Source: Bacteroides salyersiae WAL 10018 = DSM 18765 = JCM 12988
GTDB lineage: Bacteria; Bacteroidota; Bacteroidia; Bacteroidales; Bacteroidaceae
Length of the DNA stretch: 64,000 bases
Reading direction: 5' to 3'
Assembly (NCBI RefSeq): GCF_000381365.1
Contig: NZ_KB905468.1
Location: 62,001-126,000, forward strand
Position 1 is the first letter of the stretch, and every line of letters starts with the position of its first letter. The notes beneath the pieces were generated by a model. It was not told the DNA's origin. It was given only the letters and a program-made list of their open reading frames with translations, and did not search any database. The translations under genes and the position numbers were made by a program. This document shows positions 36,896 through 46,172 of this stretch, piece by piece.

Positions 36896-38473
36896 ATGAA
36901 AAACTTTACTCTTTTACTTATTAGTGGTCTTTTATATTCGGGGCTCAGTTATGCTCAAACGGACCAAATTTATACCCGTCCCAATGAAAAGACAGCAAAA
37001 GCTCCGGAAAAAAAGATAAGCCAATTCATGAAACCGGTAAACAAAACGACAAGAAATAATGATAATAGCATTTGGAGGCCTAAAACAGAAGTTTGCTTCG
37101 CATGTGATCCGGAAGACGAAAGTGACGAAATTACATGGTATGAAGATAATATCATTCAATATACTTATGATAAATATGGAAATGTAACTGTCTTCGAACA
37201 AGAATCAGTAGAAGCAGAAGAAGGGGAAAAACGAAGCAGAACATTTATAAAATACAATGATAATCAAAAGGTTATCGAGCGTATAGAACAACATGAAACC
37301 GATGGGATACTCGTCAATCATCAAAAAACAGAATTCGATTATGACAATATAGTGACGGACTTTGTTACGCGCAGAGCTACCTATAATTGGGATGAAGTAA
37401 AGAATGAATGGGTAAAAAACTACGAACATAAAAAACTGATAACAAGAGACAGTAATAATAACATCACCCAGATTTTAGTGAAATTACTCAATTATGATGG
37501 AGAATCATACATAGATCGCGAACGTACGGATATAATTTACGATGAAGTCACCGGTAAGGCAAAAACATGGATTAATTCTACCAATGATTATGGTGATGGC
37601 ATGCAAGAAGGTATAAAATACGATAATATTGTATGGGAAAATACCAACGGACAAATTATAGAAACAAATGAGCAATTTGTAACAGGCAATAATCGGATAA
37701 AAGAAGCAAAAGTATTTAAAGGAGGAAAAGAAGTAGGTACATACAAAACCGTTTTCACAGGTAAAGAGGATTTTGAGTGTACCATTAATGTAACTCAAAC
37801 AAATAGCGATTCAGAAGAAGAATATGTTTCAAATGTACATACTTATAAAATATTAAATGAAAATGGAGACCAACGCGAAGAACTTATTTATAAAGTAGAC
37901 GCTAATGGGGATGGAGTATTTACAAACGATGAAATAGTAGAACAACAGTATTTGATCTGGAAATACGATGATAAAGGAAACCAGATCATAAGTGCAGGAT
38001 TCTTCCCTATGGAAGAGGAAGAACCGGTAGCAACTTTTACAGCAAGTCCAGTAACACCTGATCCGGGATGGGAACAAACAGATGGAGAAATGACAGAATA
38101 TACTTATAACGAATACGGTGAAATTGTCTCCAGAGTTGTTTATATGTGGTTTTACGAACCGGGAGCCAGCCAGTATCTCCCCATGGAGAAATATGTTTCA
38201 AGTGAATTCTTGGATGTTTCTACCGGAATGAAAACCACTCAGAGTAAAAACGGAAAACTAACTTACGTTTTCAACAAAGATGGAGAGGTAGAATTCCGTA
38301 TGGAAGGTATGAATAGTTATGCTATCTGCAACATAAATGGTAACGTTATTGTGAATACAAAAACAAAGAATGATACCGAGACCGTATCTATCGCTGATCT
38401 ACCAGCCGGATTATACATCTTGAAAATAATTGGAACAAAAGGTACAGAAAACGTAAAATTCATGAAAAGATAG
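36896..38473 (+). CDS. Secreted YD-like repeat protein with type IX-like C-terminal domain
   Basis: 525 aa. The signal peptide ends at SYAQ. A basic, probably disordered stretch follows to about residue 60. After this come loosely repeated motifs such as YTYDKYGNVTVFEQ, WKYDDKGNQI and YTYNEYGEIVSRV, which recall Rhs/YD-type beta repeats. The C-terminal 60 residues (YAICNINGNVIVNT, IADLPAGLYILKI, ending NVKFMKR) look like a type IX sorting domain. No enzymatic motif is seen. It is divergent from the C10 protease gene with a 139-bp shared control region, so the two may be co-regulated. Confidence 0.75.
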   Translation: MKNFTLLLISGLLYSGLSYAQTDQIYTRPNEKTAKAPEKKISQFMKPVNKTTRNNDNSIWRPKTEVCFACDPEDESDEITWYEDNIIQYTYDKYGNVTVFEQESVEAEEGEKRSRTFIKYNDNQKVIERIEQHETDGILVNHQKTEFDYDNIVTDFVTRRATYNWDEVKNEWVKNYEHKKLITRDSNNNITQILVKLLNYDGESYIDRERTDIIYDEVTGKAKTWINSTNDYGDGMQEGIKYDNIVWENTNGQIIETNEQFVTGNNRIKEAKVFKGGKEVGTYKTVFTGKEDFECTINVTQTNSDSEEEYVSNVHTYKILNENGDQREELIYKVDANGDGVFTNDEIVEQQYLIWKYDDKGNQIISAGFFPMEEEEPVATFTASPVTPDPGWEQTDGEMTEYTYNEYGEIVSRVVYMWFYEPGASQYLPMEKYVSSEFLDVSTGMKTTQSKNGKLTYVFNKDGEVEFRMEGMNSYAICNINGNVIVNTKTKNDTETVSIADLPAGLYILKIIGTKGTENVKFMKR

Positions 38474-38487
38474 CACAATCGGATTAT

Positions 38488-39540
38488 TTATTGTTTCAAC
38501 CGGTATAAAGTAATTATCACTATTTCGGACGGAGCGCCGATACGGATATTTTTATTAGAAGTCCCGATGCCATTGGTTACAATCATCGGGATTTTTGCTG
38601 TATTATACTTCAATCCCGTGAGGAAACGACTTCCATAATGTGAAGGTATAATAGGAGCATAACCAAAAATACGTACCTGCCCGCCATGAGTATGTCCGGC
38701 TAAGGCAAGATCTGTATTTGCCACAGAGACATCCTCTATGTAATCGGGAGTATGAACAAGCAGAATCACAAAATCTTCAGGAGCAAGCCCAAGCGTCGGA
38801 CACTTACCGTTCTGTTTCAAGTCGAAAGGATTGCGCACACCGGCAATCAGTATCTGCTGTCCATTTTTCCGCAAAGTATCTACTTTATGCTCAAGCACAC
38901 GCATACCATAACGTTTCATTTCACGAACAATATCTTCATGACAGCGCTCATAATCATTATTACCCATTACTCCATACGTTCCCATCGGAGTTTTCACTTT
39001 AGCCAAAGCTGCAAATAATTCGGGCACATATTCACAACCTTCCTGATAGTCACCTCCCATGAGCAATACATCGGCTTGCTGAGCTATGAGAAGCCGAACA
39101 AGGCCATCCAAATCTTTCTCTTTAAAAAGGCTTTTATAGTGAAGATCGGAAATAAAAGCAATACGGAAGCCATCAAAAGCCTCAGGTACATCTCGATGGG
39201 TAAAATCATATTTCACTACACGGTCGATACCTTTATAGGCAGAAGATACGCTGATATTCGAATGAGTAATCAAAGTGCCCGGAGCTACTCCGGCAGGAAC
39301 GGGAGAATTATGTGAAGCAGACTTGACCTGTTGCTTTTTTTTCTGTTTTTGTGTGCGCTGCAGTTCCTTGAGTTGCGAATGGTCGGGAGCAAACAAACCG
39401 GAAATAAAACCGCCCGTGTCCGGACAAAGCGAATCGACAGCCAACACGGGATAAGCCGGAGAGACAACCAAAGTTTTCTTCGACTTACAGGAAGAAAACA
39501 GGAAAGAGAGTAGAATCAGGAAATATGCTAACTTCTTCAT
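38488..39540 (-). CDS. Lipoprotein metallophosphoesterase
   Basis: 350 aa. The lipoprotein signal ends LFSSC. After a Lys/Gln-rich linker (KQKKKQQVK) comes a calcineurin-like phosphoesterase domain with the usual metal motifs: ISDLHY, MGGDYQEG, VMGNNDYE, and AGHTHGGQ. It resembles YaeI-type enzymes, but here it is attached to the envelope. The substrate is unknown. It is convergent with the preceding gene with only 14 bp between stops. Confidence 0.9.
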   Translation of the reverse strand: MKKLAYFLILLSFLFSSCKSKKTLVVSPAYPVLAVDSLCPDTGGFISGLFAPDHSQLKELQRTQKQKKKQQVKSASHNSPVPAGVAPGTLITHSNISVSSAYKGIDRVVKYDFTHRDVPEAFDGFRIAFISDLHYKSLFKEKDLDGLVRLLIAQQADVLLMGGDYQEGCEYVPELFAALAKVKTPMGTYGVMGNNDYERCHEDIVREMKRYGMRVLEHKVDTLRKNGQQILIAGVRNPFDLKQNGKCPTLGLAPEDFVILLVHTPDYIEDVSVANTDLALAGHTHGGQVRIFGYAPIIPSHYGSRFLTGLKYNTAKIPMIVTNGIGTSNKNIRIGAPSEIVIITLYRLKQ

Positions 39541-39555
39541 ATAATTAATAATAAA

Positions 39556-39616
39556 TCAATGTGTCAATATGACAATGTGCCAATGCATTAATGTGTTAAT
39601 ATGACAATGTATCAAT
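39556..39616. repeat. Two direct repeats of a 30-nt word before menA
   Basis: Two diverged copies, the first containing AATGTGTCAATATGACAATG and the second AATGTGTTAATATGACAATG, about 32 bases apart. The material is the simple-word kind seen in the arms of other elements but without an inverted partner. The gap to menA also contains the promoter. Confidence 0.65.
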
Positions 39617-39719
39617 TACCTCCCGGTGGAATAACACACACCGATTCGCACATGCATATCGGTGCATCCGCATATTGTTTTATTCAATTTGAGAGGTGCA
39701 AAGATACTCCAAAATTCCG

Positions 39720-39727
39720 TACCTTTG
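39720..39727 (+). promoter_or_regulatory. -7 element abutting the menA start codon
   Basis: TACCTTTG fits TAnnTTTG; the ATG follows after only four bases. Transcription would begin at or near the A of the start codon, giving a leaderless message. Confidence 0.5.
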
Positions 39728-39731
39728 CAAC

Positions 39732-40622
39732 ATGAAAGAAATAAAGCGAAATTCTTGGCGTGCATGGTTACTTGCCGCACGCCCTAAAACTCTGGCAGGA
39801 GCAGCTACCCCGGTACTGATAGGTGCAGCCCTTGCCTATGCCGACGGACAATTTCAATGGTTGCCTGCACTGGTTTGTTTCCTTTTTGCCGGACTGATGC
39901 AAATCGCAGCCAATTTCATCAATGACCTATTCGATTGTCTAAAAGGAACAGACCGCGAAGACCGTTTAGGACCGGAACGTGCTTGTGCACAAGGATGGAT
40001 TTCCCCCGGTGCCATGAAATTAGGAATTATATTCACCATTATCCCGGCATGCCTTATCGGGAGCATTTTATTGTTCTACGCCGGTTGGCAGCTAATTCTC
40101 GTCGGATTATTGTGTGTCATCTTCGCATTCTTCTACACCACAGGGCCCTACCCTCTCTCGTACAATGGGTGGGGGGATGCACTGGTGATTATCTTTTTCG
40201 GATTTGTACCTGTAGGCGGCACTTACTATGTACAAACGCTGAACTGGACACCGGATGTCACAGTAGCTTCACTGGTTTGCGGACTAATAGTAGACACATT
40301 ATTAGTTATCAATAACTATCGCGACCGGGAAGCAGATGCCCAAAGCGGAAAACGTACAATCATAGTACGCTTCGGAGAACCTTTCGGCCGATATTTATAT
40401 TTGGCATTAGGGATAATCGCTGCACTATTGAGCTTATATCTCACCGGAAACAGCATTCCAGGTATAATAACAGCAATTGCTTATTTCCTTCTACACCTTT
40501 CTACCTGGAACAAAATGGTAAAAATACACAGTGGCAAAAAATTAAACAGCATATTAGGAGAAACCTCTCGTAATATGCTGTTCATGGGAATATTTCTTTC
40601 ACTCTCGCTCATCCTGAAATAA
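39732..40622 (+). CDS. menA: 1,4-Dihydroxy-2-naphthoate polyprenyltransferase
   Basis: 296 aa integral membrane prenyltransferase of menaquinone synthesis. It attaches the polyprenyl chain to 1,4-dihydroxy-2-naphthoate. The first Asp-rich motif is NDLFDCLKGTD with ANFIND before it, and the second is NNYRDREADAQSGKRT. About eight membrane segments. The start at 39732 (MKEIKRNSWRAWLLAARPKTL region) is the family start; the frame is open back to 39696, but the promoter lies there. Only four bases separate the -7 box and the ATG. Confidence 0.95.
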   Translation: MKEIKRNSWRAWLLAARPKTLAGAATPVLIGAALAYADGQFQWLPALVCFLFAGLMQIAANFINDLFDCLKGTDREDRLGPERACAQGWISPGAMKLGIIFTIIPACLIGSILLFYAGWQLILVGLLCVIFAFFYTTGPYPLSYNGWGDALVIIFFGFVPVGGTYYVQTLNWTPDVTVASLVCGLIVDTLLVINNYRDREADAQSGKRTIIVRFGEPFGRYLYLALGIIAALLSLYLTGNSIPGIITAIAYFLLHLSTWNKMVKIHSGKKLNSILGETSRNMLFMGIFLSLSLILK

Positions 40623-40623
40623 A

Positions 40624-40731
40624 GAAAAGAAAGAAGGGAAGGAAAAAGGAAGAATGGAGAGAGACTGCGCTATTACGCTGCATAGCACTTCTCCCCTCTC
40701 CATTCTCCTTTCTTCTTTTTTCCCCCTTTAT
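40624..40731. repeat. Purine/pyrimidine-arm inverted repeat with conserved loop core
   Basis: The left arm is AG-rich (GGAAGAATGGAGAGAGA near 40648) and the right arm its imperfect complement (CTCTCCATTCTCCTTTC near 40697). The loop at 40664-40684 reads CTGCGCTATTACG-CTGCATAG, matching that at 18157-18177 in 17 of 21 positions by my count, although the arms are unrelated. It lies between the convergent menA and rfbB and overlaps the rfbB stop region. Confidence 0.85.
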
Positions 40732-41861
40732 TTGTACATTCTTTCATAATACTTCTGATAATCGCCACTGGTAACTTCTTCTACCCAGCTCTGATTATTC
40801 AGATACCACTCAATTGTTTTCACAATCCCTACTTCAAATTTTGTCTCAGGATACCAACCAAGTGCATCGGTTATCTTAGTAGGATCAATAGCATAACGCT
40901 GGTCATGTCCTAAACGGTCCTTTACAAAAGAAATCAGACTTTCATTAATCCAGTCGATAGCAATTTCGCCATCCGCACCTTTTTCCTGCTTTTTCAACAC
41001 CTTACGATATCCCGGATTCTCCTCCAACAACCTATGAATAGTCGCAATAGTCAATTTTACAATTTCGAGGTTCGTTTTCTCATTGTGTCCACCCACATTA
41101 TACACTTCACCTTCTACTCCTTGGCGTACTACCAGATCAATCGCTTTACAATGATCTTCCACATACAACCAATCACGTACATTGCTACCATCTCCGTAAA
41201 CAGGAAGTTTCTTACCTTCAAGAATATTCTTTATAATTAATGGAATCAATTTTTCCGGGAAATGGTATGGACCGTAATTATTAGAACAACGAGTGATAGT
41301 AACCGGCATTTTATAAGTATCATGATAGGCCATTACTACCATATCCGCACTTGTTTTCGAAGCGCTGTACGGACTATGCGGACAAAGCGGGGTCGTTTCG
41401 TGGAAATACCCTTCAGCACCCAACGAGCCATACACCTCATCGGTAGATACCTGATGATAACGTACTCCTTTACGCCAGGTCGGATAACCATGTTCGTCTT
41501 TTCCCATCACCCAAGCACGCCGTGCCGCATCCAACAAATTTTGCGTACCTAATATATTAGTAATAAGAAATAACTGAGGATTTTCTATACTACGGTCAAC
41601 ATGGCTCTCGGCAGCAAAATTCACTACATAGTCGAACTTATACTCCGCAAAAAGGCGATCAGCCAGATCGCGGTCACAAATATCTCCTTTCACAAAGAAG
41701 CAACGCTCGTTGTCAATGTCACCGGCGATCGTTCCCAAATTTCCGGCATAAGTCAGTGAATCAAGCACTACCACACGAATATCATCATGTTTTGCTAAAA
41801 TGTACTTCAAATAATTAGCACCGATAAATCCGGCAGCACCGGTTACAAGATAAGTTTTCAT
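40728..41861 (-). CDS. rfbB: dTDP-glucose 4,6-dehydratase
   Basis: 377 aa, short-chain dehydrogenase type. It turns dTDP-glucose into dTDP-4-keto-6-deoxyglucose, toward dTDP-rhamnose and other deoxysugars of surface glycans. NAD motif TGAAGFIGANYL, catalytic STDEVYG (Thr-Asp-Glu) and YSASK (Tyr, Lys) are present. It follows rfbA on the same strand with a 24-bp gap. The later genes of rhamnose synthesis (rfbC, rfbD) are not adjacent. Confidence 0.97.
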   Translation of the reverse strand: MKTYLVTGAAGFIGANYLKYILAKHDDIRVVVLDSLTYAGNLGTIAGDIDNERCFFVKGDICDRDLADRLFAEYKFDYVVNFAAESHVDRSIENPQLFLITNILGTQNLLDAARRAWVMGKDEHGYPTWRKGVRYHQVSTDEVYGSLGAEGYFHETTPLCPHSPYSASKTSADMVVMAYHDTYKMPVTITRCSNNYGPYHFPEKLIPLIIKNILEGKKLPVYGDGSNVRDWLYVEDHCKAIDLVVRQGVEGEVYNVGGHNEKTNLEIVKLTIATIHRLLEENPGYRKVLKKQEKGADGEIAIDWINESLISFVKDRLGHDQRYAIDPTKITDALGWYPETKFEVGIVKTIEWYLNNQSWVEEVTSGDYQKYYERMYK

Positions 41862-41885
41862 AATTATTTCTGTTATGTCGATTTA

Positions 41886-42749
41886 TTATTTCGCTAAATC
41901 CAAAAGATACTTGCCATATTCCGTTTTACCGAGTTGTTCACCCAAAATTCGTAACTGGGCAGTCGTTATCCAGCCATTACGCCAAGCTATCTCTTCGATG
42001 CAACTGACATAAAAGCCCTGTCTGTTCTGAATGGTAGCCACAAAATTGGAAGCTTCAAGCAAACTATCACAATTACCGGTATCCAACCAGGCAAACCCAC
42101 GGCCAAAAAGTTCGACTTGCAATGTGCCTTCGTCAAGATACAATTTATTCAAATCTGTAATTTCATACTCACCACGGGCAGATGGTTTTAGTGAAGCCGC
42201 CTTCTTAGTTACATCAGCATCATAAAAATAAAGCCCCGGAACAGCATAATTACTCTTAGGCATGGCAGGTTTTTCCTCAAGAGAAATGACTTTCCCCTTA
42301 GTATCAAACTCAACTACACCATACGCCCGTGGATCTTTCACATAATATCCAAAGATACAAGCACCCTTCTGCAATGTAGCTGCCCGGCGAAGCATAGCCG
42401 AAAATCCTTGCCCGTAAAACATATTATCACCCAGAATCAAACATCCCGGTTCACCATTCAGAAAATCAGCCCCCAATACAAAAGCCTGTGCCAATCCATT
42501 CGGCCGTTCCTGTATCTTATATTGGAAAATCATCCCCAATTCTTCTCCTGTACCCAAAAGATCACGAAACATCGGCAAATCACGGGGATTAGAAATGATA
42601 AGCACTTCACGTATGCCGGCCAGCATTAGCGTGGAAAGCGGATAGTAAATCATCGGCTTGTCATATACCGGCATGATCTGCTTTGATATGGCTTTCGATA
42701 GCGGATAGAGACGTGTAGCACTTCCGCCAGCAAGAATAATCCCTTTCAT
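41886..42749 (-). CDS. rfbA: Glucose-1-phosphate thymidylyltransferase
   Basis: 287 aa. It makes dTDP-glucose from dTTP and glucose 1-phosphate. The nucleotide motif ILAGGSATRLYPLSKAISKQ is at the N terminus; GDNMFYGQG and VEFDTKGKVISLEEKP are typical of RmlA. It is first in a two-gene unit with rfbB. I found no clear -7 element in the 227-bp gap upstream, which also holds the promoter of the divergent lipoprotein pseudogene. Confidence 0.97.
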   Translation of the reverse strand: MKGIILAGGSATRLYPLSKAISKQIMPVYDKPMIYYPLSTLMLAGIREVLIISNPRDLPMFRDLLGTGEELGMIFQYKIQERPNGLAQAFVLGADFLNGEPGCLILGDNMFYGQGFSAMLRRAATLQKGACIFGYYVKDPRAYGVVEFDTKGKVISLEEKPAMPKSNYAVPGLYFYDADVTKKAASLKPSARGEYEITDLNKLYLDEGTLQVELFGRGFAWLDTGNCDSLLEASNFVATIQNRQGFYVSCIEEIAWRNGWITTAQLRILGEQLGKTEYGKYLLDLAK

Positions 42750-42976
42750 AATGAGACAGTTACAATTTACGAATCATAAACTATAAAATACGAATATCGA
42801 TATCATCAAATAGCATGAAATTCGTAGCTTATACCTTAATTAGACTACGCAAAGAACGGAAAGAATTTTGAAATGACAAAATAAAAAGACAACTGTATAT
42901 GCAATATTCTGTTTTTTAGTACATTTATAAATACGAAAGCTCTATATTTGTGACTATATCGAAAATCTACAAGCAT

Positions 42977-43478
42977 ATGAAAAAACACCCTCTACTACTT
43001 TTTTTTCTCTTAATCTTTCTGATTACAACATCCACGACCTGCGAGAATTACGACTACGAGGAGACTTACGTTCCATGTACCTTAACAGGAGTAGAAGTAT
43101 ATTCCTGGGATAACGCAGGAGCAGAGCCACAAGTTCCGATAGAACAAAAAATCAAGAAAGAGACTTATCTACTGGAGATCCGGTTGCTTTCGAATGCCGG
43201 AACCCAACCAAAACAGGGCATTACTAACAACACTTACAAGCTGAAAGACGGCATCGTCAAAATCAATATATACAAAAGAACCTCTGAACAATGACTTTCC
43301 CAAAGGAGCAGACGTAACCTCCTGTTTTGCGGATTATCCCTTCCGATTGACCGGACATCAAATAAAAGATTGTACCCTTCAAGGAGACACCATTCAATAC
43401 ATGAGTCCTATCAAACAAATATTCAAAGCTTTGATGATAGCACCGCAAACCGGTAATCACCGTTTCCAGTCGGCGTAG
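42977..43478 (+). pseudogene. Frameshifted exported (lipo)protein gene
   Basis: The ATG at 42977 opens a signal peptide (MKKHPLLLFFLLIFLITTS) followed by a Cys and an acidic segment (CENYDYEE), like Bacteroides surface lipoproteins. The frame ends at 43292-43294 after INIYKRTSEQ. If one base is skipped near 43274, reading continues as TKEPLNNDFPKGADVTSCF and further to a TAG at 43476-43478, which fits the same protein far better. It resembles short Bacteroides lipoproteins (perhaps DUF5034) from memory. The end also looks shortened. A -7 TATATTTG is at 42943-42950. It is convergent with the next gene, four bases apart. Confidence 0.7.
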
Positions 43479-43482
43479 ATAC

Positions 43483-43974
43483 CTATCCTGCCAATTCCAC
43501 CACTTCCAAATCTTTAAACATACCATTATCAATCACAAAACGTACCAACGTACGCATCTTATGGAAACCGGACCTGCCTGCTGCTCCAGGATTAATATGC
43601 AGCATATCCAATGTTTTATCATACTTCACTTTCAAAATGTGCGAATGTCCACTGATAAACAACTTAGGCGGACGGGCCATCAGACTACCGATTATTGAAG
43701 GATCATATTTTCCGGGATAGCCCCCGATATGCTTTATCAACACTTCTGTACCCTCCACTGTGAAACGGTTTACCTGTGGAAACATACGGCGGATCTCCTG
43801 TCCGTCAATATTACCATAGACTGCACGAAAAGGACGGAAAGCAGCCAGTTTCTCCGCTACTTCTACCGAGCCGATATCTCCTGCATGCCATATTTCGTCA
43901 CAAGACTCAAAATATTCCAAATATTTCTCATCCCACCAACCATGTGTATCCGATAATAATCCAACTTTCATCAT
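43483..43974 (-). CDS. YfcE/MJ0936-type metallophosphodiesterase
   Basis: 163 aa from the first of two Met codons (MMKVGLLSDTHGWWD). Metal-binding motifs of small phosphodiesterases are visible: LLSDTHG, IWHAGDIGS, VYGNIDG, SGHSHI and HINPGAAG. The usual activity is on phosphodiesters, but the natural substrate is unknown. The -7 TACCTTTG on the minus strand (43995-44002) supports this start over 44046. Its promoter core lies directly against that of ppk1. Confidence 0.92.
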   Translation of the reverse strand: MMKVGLLSDTHGWWDEKYLEYFESCDEIWHAGDIGSVEVAEKLAAFRPFRAVYGNIDGQEIRRMFPQVNRFTVEGTEVLIKHIGGYPGKYDPSIIGSLMARPPKLFISGHSHILKVKYDKTLDMLHINPGAAGRSGFHKMRTLVRFVIDNGMFKDLEVVELAG

Positions 43975-43980
43975 AGTTTC

Positions 43981-44012
43981 TTTGTTTATATGCACAAAGG
44001 TACTTATATTTG
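43981..44012 (+). promoter_or_regulatory. Promoter of ppk1, interlocked with the divergent phosphodiesterase promoter
   Basis: -33 TTTG (43981-43984), 20-bp spacer, -7 TATATTTG (44005-44012), ATG of ppk1 at 44029. The minus-strand -7 TACCTTTG at 43995-44002 sits inside the spacer, so the two polymerase footprints overlap. Confidence 0.75.
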
Positions 44013-44028
44013 GGAAAATCTTAACGCA

Positions 44029-46107
44029 ATGGAAAGCAAATATCATTATTTTAAGCGAGACATAAGCTGGCTGTCATTCAATTATCGTGTATTGTTGGAA
44101 GCAAATGATGACCGGCTCCCATTATATGAACGTATAAATTTCATCTCTATCTACTCTTCCAACCTGGAAGAATTCTATAAAATACGGGTCGCCGATCACA
44201 AAGCCGTGGCTTCCGGAGTAACTCTAAGTGATGAAGAATCTGTGCAGTCGGCCAACGAGCTGGTAGAAAATATTAACCGGGAAGTGAACCGACAACTGGA
44301 AGATCGTATCCGAATTTACGAACATAAAATAATACCTGCCTTACGCAAAAATCATATCATATTTTATCAGAGCCGGAATGTAGAGCCGTTTCATCGGGAT
44401 TTTATCAAAAACTTCTTTCGTGAGGAAATCTTTCCATTTTTGCAGCCTGTACCGGTATATAAGGATCGGGTAGTATCATTTCTGCGTGATAACAGACTTT
44501 ATCTGGCTGTACGTCTCTTTATGCGCAATACGGAAAAATCGAATCCGGATCATGTGCAATATTTCGTAATGAAATTACCTTACAGTAAGGTACCACGTTT
44601 TATCGAACTGCCCAAATATGAAGATAACTATTACCTGATGTTTATTGAAGATATCATCAAAGCTAATATTAGTCTTATCTTTCCCGGATATGATGTGGAT
44701 TGCAGTTACTGTATCAAGATATCCAGAGATGCCGATATACTGATAGACGATTCTGCCAGCAGCGCCGATCTTGTAGAGCAGTTAAAGAAAAAAGTAAAAA
44801 AACGTAAGATAGGAGCTGTCTGCCGTTTCGTATATGACCGCGCCATGCCATCTGATTTTCTGGATTTTCTGGTAGATGCCTTCCAGATAAACCGGGAAGA
44901 ACTCGTTCCGGGCGACAAACACCTGAACCTTGAAGACCTCCGGCACCTGCCCAATCCTAACAAAGGATTGAAGCCGTTGGAAAAGCCCAAACCCATGAAA
45001 TTGAATTGCCTGGACGAAAAGGAATCCATATTCAATTATGTACAGAAAAAGGATCTGCTGTTATACTATCCTTATCATTCGTTCGAACATTTCATACATT
45101 TTTTATATGAAGCCGTACATGATCCGCAAACACGGGAAATCATGGTAACCCAATATAGAGTGGCGGAAAACTCCGCCGTTATCAATACGCTGATAGCCGC
45201 CGCACAAAACGGAAAAAAGGTAACCGTATTCGTAGAACTCAAAGCCCGCTTCGATGAAGAGAATAATCTTGCCACAGCAGAGATGATGAAATCTGCCGGA
45301 ATTAAAATTATCTACAGCCTACCGGGATTAAAAGTACATGCCAAAGTAGCACTCGTCCGTAGAAAAAGTATAAATGAAGATAACAAAATTTGTGACTATG
45401 CCTATATCGGTACCGGTAATTTCAACGAAAAGACGGCTACCCTTTATGCAGACTGTGGCCTGTTTACCTGTAACCCCAAAATAACCAAAGACCTGCATAC
45501 CCTTTTTCAAACATTGCAAGGAAAAGAGAACTCAAAATTCAGTACTCTGCTCGTTGCCCGTTTCAACCTGATACCCGAACTAAATCGTCTTATCGACCAT
45601 GAAATAGAACTGGCAGAAAAAGGAAAAGGAGGAAGGATCATACTAAAAATGAATGGTTTGCAAGATCCTTCCATGATAGACCGCTTGTATGAAGCTTCTC
45701 AACGGGGAGTGCAAATAGATCTGATTGTCAGAGGTATCTGTTGCCTGATTCCGGGACAGACATACAGTCGTAATATCCGTGTCACCCGTATTGTAGATAC
45801 ATTCTTAGAACACGCCCGTGTATGGTATTTCGGTAATGGCGGTAACCCGAAGGTGTATTCCGGTTCACCGGACTGGATGCGCCGCAACCTCTACCGGAGG
45901 ATCGAAGCGGTCGTGCCCATATTAGACCCGGACCTACGCGAAGAAATGATCGATATGCTCAACATACAACTTTCCGACAACCGAAAAGCCTGTTTTGTAG
46001 ATGACCGGCTTCAGAACGTATTCAAAGGGAAAACAAGAGGGGAAGGAATCCGTGCACAATATACTTTCTATAACTACTTAAAGAAGAAAAATGAAATATC
46101 TTTGTAA
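44029..46107 (+). CDS. ppk1: Polyphosphate kinase 1
   Basis: 692 aa, usual length. It polymerises the terminal phosphate of ATP into polyphosphate, reversibly. The N-terminal domain opens with RDISWLSFNYRVL. The two phospholipase D-like catalytic halves contain LPGLKVHAKVALVRR (the autophosphorylated His) and FLEHARVWYFGNGG (second His). The start at 44029 follows a complete -33/-7 promoter. The phosphate transporter gene follows after 65 bp, so uptake and storage of phosphate are encoded together. Confidence 0.97.
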   Translation: MESKYHYFKRDISWLSFNYRVLLEANDDRLPLYERINFISIYSSNLEEFYKIRVADHKAVASGVTLSDEESVQSANELVENINREVNRQLEDRIRIYEHKIIPALRKNHIIFYQSRNVEPFHRDFIKNFFREEIFPFLQPVPVYKDRVVSFLRDNRLYLAVRLFMRNTEKSNPDHVQYFVMKLPYSKVPRFIELPKYEDNYYLMFIEDIIKANISLIFPGYDVDCSYCIKISRDADILIDDSASSADLVEQLKKKVKKRKIGAVCRFVYDRAMPSDFLDFLVDAFQINREELVPGDKHLNLEDLRHLPNPNKGLKPLEKPKPMKLNCLDEKESIFNYVQKKDLLLYYPYHSFEHFIHFLYEAVHDPQTREIMVTQYRVAENSAVINTLIAAAQNGKKVTVFVELKARFDEENNLATAEMMKSAGIKIIYSLPGLKVHAKVALVRRKSINEDNKICDYAYIGTGNFNEKTATLYADCGLFTCNPKITKDLHTLFQTLQGKENSKFSTLLVARFNLIPELNRLIDHEIELAEKGKGGRIILKMNGLQDPSMIDRLYEASQRGVQIDLIVRGICCLIPGQTYSRNIRVTRIVDTFLEHARVWYFGNGGNPKVYSGSPDWMRRNLYRRIEAVVPILDPDLREEMIDMLNIQLSDNRKACFVDDRLQNVFKGKTRGEGIRAQYTFYNYLKKKNEISL

Positions 46108-46172
46108 CATGTATGACATTTCACTGCAATACGAAAAACCGTCCTTTGCAGCCAGAAACAGAATACATTTTT

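Noticed and set aside
40728..42749. Capsule or O-antigen locus
   Set aside because: Only rfbA and rfbB are present; no glycosyltransferase, flippase or polymerase genes flank them.
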